Assembly: GCA_964019165.1 (NCBI GenBank)
Contig: OZ025279.1
Span: 4,109,602-4,173,601, forward strand
Direction of reading: 5' to 3'
DNA: 64,000 nucleotides
DNA from: Mastigias papua
Taxonomy: Eukaryota > Cnidaria > Scyphozoa > Rhizostomeae > Mastigiidae
Numbering within the stretch: position 1 is the stretch's first letter; each line of letters opens with the position of its first letter. The notes under the pieces were generated by a model, which saw nothing but the letters and a program-made list of their open reading frames with translations, ran no database searches and was not told the DNA's origin. The position numbers and the translations under genes were made by a program. This document shows, in pieces, positions 60,066-64,000 of this stretch.

Positions 60066-62500
60066 GTCCAGCTCAGAATCTAATTTAGTTTTAGAGCAAA
60101 TCATAAGTGCATTTTGAACTAATATTTTGATAAGGTTAGTTTTCTTTGCTTTTTGGCTAAAGAGATTACAACGGATGCATCCCCAAAGCAAGGAAAATCC
60201 GCCTTATCAAAACTTATATACCGTCGGTATAATCACAGTGTAGAGTAATGCAGAAGGAGAACTCCCTGTCAGCTTCTTTGAAGTTTTTTGTCACGGGAGA
60301 GTACAGTAGTTTGCACCTTAATCTCATGTTCATGTGAGGAGTATGCTCGAAATTGGAAATGGCATAAAAAGGCGGCAAAACTGCGATAGAATAGGGATAC
60401 GTCATTGTTCTGGTATGTTACAGACAACTTTGCAGCACATAAGTCCCAGTTGTACGAGGTAAGCTGTTGAAGCAGTCGATTTATTTTGTCAATGAACTAA
60501 TGTGCATCAAAGGGTGGATGTTGGGAATCTGGACGGTGAGGTATTTAACTTATATACCATATGAAAGTACCTCTTGCATACGCCTTGGATATGCAGTAAT
60601 ATGTGCAGCATTGTACATAGCATGAAAATCATAAGGAGGAAGAACATATCCCATGTGTACAAAAGCCTGAGAAGTCTGCAGCGGTAGGAAAGGAAGTGTG
60701 AACATTTCATGTAGGTGGAAGTGAGGAGGGCTCTTCGTTAGGTTATATTATTTTGTTGGACTATTGCAGTAATATATCAGACAATCTAGGACTCATTTTA
60801 ACCCTCCACTTCAGGACCCTATGTCCCAGCAGAAAATCATTTATGTAGACATTAGTCTGGATACTCTGTGTTGGACAGTATGTGCATTTCTGTGCTGGGG
60901 GGGGGTGTTTTTTCGTTTCAACTTCCCTCCCACATACAATGCCACAGATTGTATGGCGTATTCTTGACGTACATGAGGAATGCTGTCATATTCCATGGGA
61001 TTCATCTACTAATTTCAACGTAAAGATTCGTAACTTACATTCAAGTATCTACAACAGAATGACTTGCCAATCAGGATTTGATGCAAATGTGAGGACTTAT
61101 AATCGCTAGTACTATTGACCACTGAACAGTGATAGATCCCGACCTTGTGCGAAAAGTGGTGCTCAAAATGTGCTTTTCCTATATAGCTCCACTGGACAAG
61201 TGGCTTTCTAGGTGTCTTAAACTCACTTTCAAAACGGAAGCCTAGCTTGCACTTTAAATCACTCGCCCTTGGAGGTGGACACATGTTTGCCTTCTGTGTA
61301 ACTCTTTTCTATGATATAATCATGATCATAAGAGACACTGTTACCAAGTTCCATTAGATCTTCAGAGCTAGATTCCTGATCTCTTTCCCTTTGTATAACG
61401 GCCTGCCCATGTAGTTTGTTGATTTTAGTATTAAGTTTCCTGCTGTGGAACATCCGTATCAAGAGGGCATATTGAAATTAGCTATTTATCAATGATGCCA
61501 TCAGTATTCTTAATTTATTTCTGGACATTGTGATGTACTTGATGAAATATAGAGATTGTTGCTGATCTGTTAACATAGATGGGTAGTGTTTTTTCTCAAA
61601 TGTACACTTGCTATATAGCATAATGGGCAGGCTGCATACAAGTCTTGCAGCCATAGTTTATACTCATCCACGCTTCGAGTTTTCCTTTACGGCATGCAAC
61701 TCTTATATGCTTGTTGGTTACAGCGGTGAGAGCTACGTTGCTGTTTGCTTTTTGTGTGCATTTGCATTTGTGTTTGAGTGTGCTAGTGTTCGTAATACCA
61801 CCCTGAAGACTTAGTCAGTTGTTCTTAAGCTTCGAGATTTAGATGTGGATAACTTCTGAGACAAGTCCTGCATATATCCAGGTGCTACAGTACTCGCCAA
61901 ACGTCCTTGGGACACTTACAAAAAGGTGATAAAAGACCACTTTCCTTGTCGTATTGTCATCGTTGCTACATACACGACCCCCGTTCCCACGAGAACAATG
62001 TTGTTTCATTTGTGGGACACTTGGAGTTTGCATGCACGTGAAATTTTCCCATAATCCCAAAAAGCCAACATTGTTTCAGGAGGAGAGGGGATGAACGTTC
62101 ATTGCAGAATACAAGAAATGCAAAGTGTCCCAGGAATGTTTTGGCGACTATTGCCTGATATTGAAATTTTTCAAAATACATACCTGCAATGCCTTGGTCG
62201 GTCGAGGCTTATCGATGGTGCTGAAAACGGTGATATATGAAATTGTTTAAGTCATTTCTGTGACAGTATGTTGGTTCGTTCTTAGTAACCTTCCTAAATT
62301 ATTTTCTACTCATGGATTTTGGCAATCCAATAAGGGTTCTATATGCAACGTTTCTGTTGCTGGTGTGTCAACTGGCTATGCAGTACATTTCAAAGTGTTC
62401 TCAAGAAACATCCCCATTGAAAATATTTCGTTATTTATTGTATATGCCTATTAGTAGTACAATGTAAGAAATACTTCTGTTATCAACAAAAAAACAGACG
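60066..62500. other. Region with no recognisable gene
   Basis: No conserved motif, tRNA or transposon end recognised. Short open frames (for example 61015-61284 minus) look random. Confidence 0.5.
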
Positions 62501-62513
62501 GCATGGATATTCA

Positions 62514-63564
62514 ATGTCTCTTTCGTGTTACACAATTACTACAATTACCACAATTACTTTATCATATCGAAAAATTTCCACAAACTGTTATGTATCCTCA
62601 TCCAGTGCTGTACGTATTTGCAAGGAAGCAGAAGAGATAAAAGAAAAAAAGAAGAGAACTGGCCGTCCACCTATTAACAGCAGAAGAGAAGAGAAGCGGT
62701 TTATAAGAACATTTCAGAAGTTAAGGAATGACAATCGAAACGTACTGTGCATGATGTCGCAGAAGAATGCCGGGTAGCCAACGTCAGGTACAGAACACTA
62801 GTACGAGTAATGAATGAACTTGGTATAAGTCCTTGAGGCCTTGGCAAAAAGGGTTACTTTTAGTGAAAGACAGAAAGAGAAGAGTAAAGTTTACCAGACT
62901 TACTTTTTAAAAATATGACCGTGAATTCTGGACGGATCACGTCCAGCTATATCTGGATGTTGTGTTGTTCGTGCACAAGGAAAATCCCTATAAAGACGTG
63001 TTGACACCAAGAGGGAGAATTTGGAGAAGAGCAAGTGAAGGTCTGCAATACACGACAAAAGGATCAAAGAACTTACCTGGGGGACGGAGACTGCACCTTC
63101 TAGTTGGCGTTGGGTTCACATCCGGCATTGTTATTGCACAAGAATATACAACATTTAATGCGTAGTGGTTTGCAAGATTCGTCCACAGAACATTACACTG
63201 CACCCTTACTGACTGTGCTATGTCAAAAGACAAAGAGAGGCTACTTTTTGTGATGGATAATGATCCAAGTCAGAGAAGCAAGCTAGCTGGAGATGCATTA
63301 AATGATGTGGGAGCAGAAGTAGTACATATACCCCAGAGATCACCTGATTTAAATCAAATTGAAAACGTGTTCAATAACGTTAAACATGAGTTTGCCAAAG
63401 GAGCATTACAAGGACAGATACAGAAAGAAAGTTTCAATGAATTTAAGATAAGGGTTTTGCAAACTCTTTTTAATTACAATTCCTCAATAATTGATCGTAC
63501 GGTAGCAACAATGCATGATTGCCTAAAACTAATTGCTAGCAATGGAAGGTATCGGACGAAATAG
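62514..63564 (+). pseudogene. Decayed relative of the composite element's transposase
   Basis: Three broken plus-strand frames match the 382-aa transposase from about residue 40 to the end. They contain SYRKIS plus KKRTGRPPINSRREEKRFIR (GRP hook region), then LYLDVVLFVHKENPY (first Asp) with IWRRASEGLQYTTKGSKNLP. Last are FVMDNDPSQRS (second Asp) and RSPDLNQIENVFNNV (Glu), with 34 residues between the last two. At least three stops or frameshifts interrupt it. The N-terminus is unrecognisable. By analogy with 4067-8349 a rep partner would lie on the minus strand beyond about 64.3 kb, outside the window. Confidence 0.8.
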
Positions 63565-64000
63565 TGATGTTGTTTTATGTAATATTTTGTCCTTACTTAA
63601 CGGTAGTATGTATATGTATTATGAGCAAGTTAAGTCTAATTATGATACCATGAAAATGGTCTCTTCTGTCTATCTTTCTGCAAACGATATCACATCTGTG
63701 TTATAACAAACAAGTATAGAAGAAACATGAGGGTGACATGACGCAAATCTTCAGAGAAAATTAAGAAACACAGGCAGGCTGAGTTTCAAAATAACCGTGA
63801 AAAATCTGCTTTTGCGAGAAAATTTGCAGTTGAGCTGGCAACAAAATGCAATCTGTATCTGTCTCTCAAAAGTGCGTAGGCCTAACAAAAGATTCAATTT
63901 CTGGTTTCACAGTTGCTTTCTTGCTATAGAATATGTCACGACTTTAAGAAACACTTCAGGAGCATGTAAGGCTGAATTTGACAAAATAGCATGAAGCATC
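63565..64000. other. No recognisable gene at window end
   Basis: A short noncoding-looking stretch follows the transposase remnant. Only a 65-codon frame without motif is present. Confidence 0.4.

Overview
This window looks like a transposon graveyard from an animal nuclear genome, probably a marine invertebrate and plausibly a cnidarian. The lineage is inferred from the mix of element families. I see no confident single-copy host gene, no operon structure and no bacterial signals. Nearly everything recognisable is mobile DNA: non-LTR retrotransposons, Penelope-like elements (PLEs), a decayed BEL/Pao element, DNA transposons, MITE-like elements, tRNA-derived SINEs and very long (AT)n microsatellites.

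The standout is at 4012-12784. Two copies of a roughly 4.39-kb unit, which appear identical, lie head to tail. Each unit carries two convergent intact genes: an HUH/SF3-helicase replication initiator (Rep) of the CRESS/parvovirus-like type, and a Tc1/mariner-IS630-type DD34E transposase. A 32-bp imperfect terminal inverted repeat bounded by TA encloses both genes. Between the outward-facing repeats of the two copies lies 111 bp with a geminivirus/circovirus-like nonanucleotide (TACTATTAC), an 8-bp perfect palindrome and repeated TTACGA motifs. The array boundaries fall inside this 111-bp interval, not at the TIRs. That is what a rolling-circle replicating, circular, transposase-carrying element integrated as a dimer would look like. 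A frame-broken relative of the transposase sits at 62.5-63.6 kb.

Layout: 1-3716 has no recognisable gene. 3719-4012 is a MITE whose right edge is the array boundary. 12785-18930 is a decayed LINE (minus strand) interrupted by a TTAA-type non-autonomous element, which is itself interrupted by an apparently intact TTAA-type element with a 609-aa Mutator-like transposase: three-level nesting. 18930-24420 holds foldback and MITE-like elements, including two 0.8-kb elements with GGGGTCATTC ends. 24.4-38.1 kb holds a nearly intact PLE set inside an (AT)n tract, several decayed PLEs, an RTE-like LINE, SINEs and many (AT)n tracts. 38.1-42.2 kb shows nothing recognisable. 42.2-47.4 kb holds a LINE tail and three tandem 3' ends of an R2/R4-like LINE. 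47.5-49.7 kb is a decayed BEL/Pao gag-protease. 49.7-53.4 kb is a PLE tail plus hammerhead-ribozyme/(AT)n blocks. 55.6-58.4 kb is a CR1-like LINE inserted in a PLE tail with an 8-bp target-site duplication. 59.2-60.1 kb is another PLE tail. The final stretch holds the old transposase.

A second theme runs through the window. Hammerhead-ribozyme cores (CUGANGA, stem II, GAAA), often in head-to-head palindromes, lie beside PLE 3' ends and (AT)n tracts. At least three can be folded by eye with all three helices.
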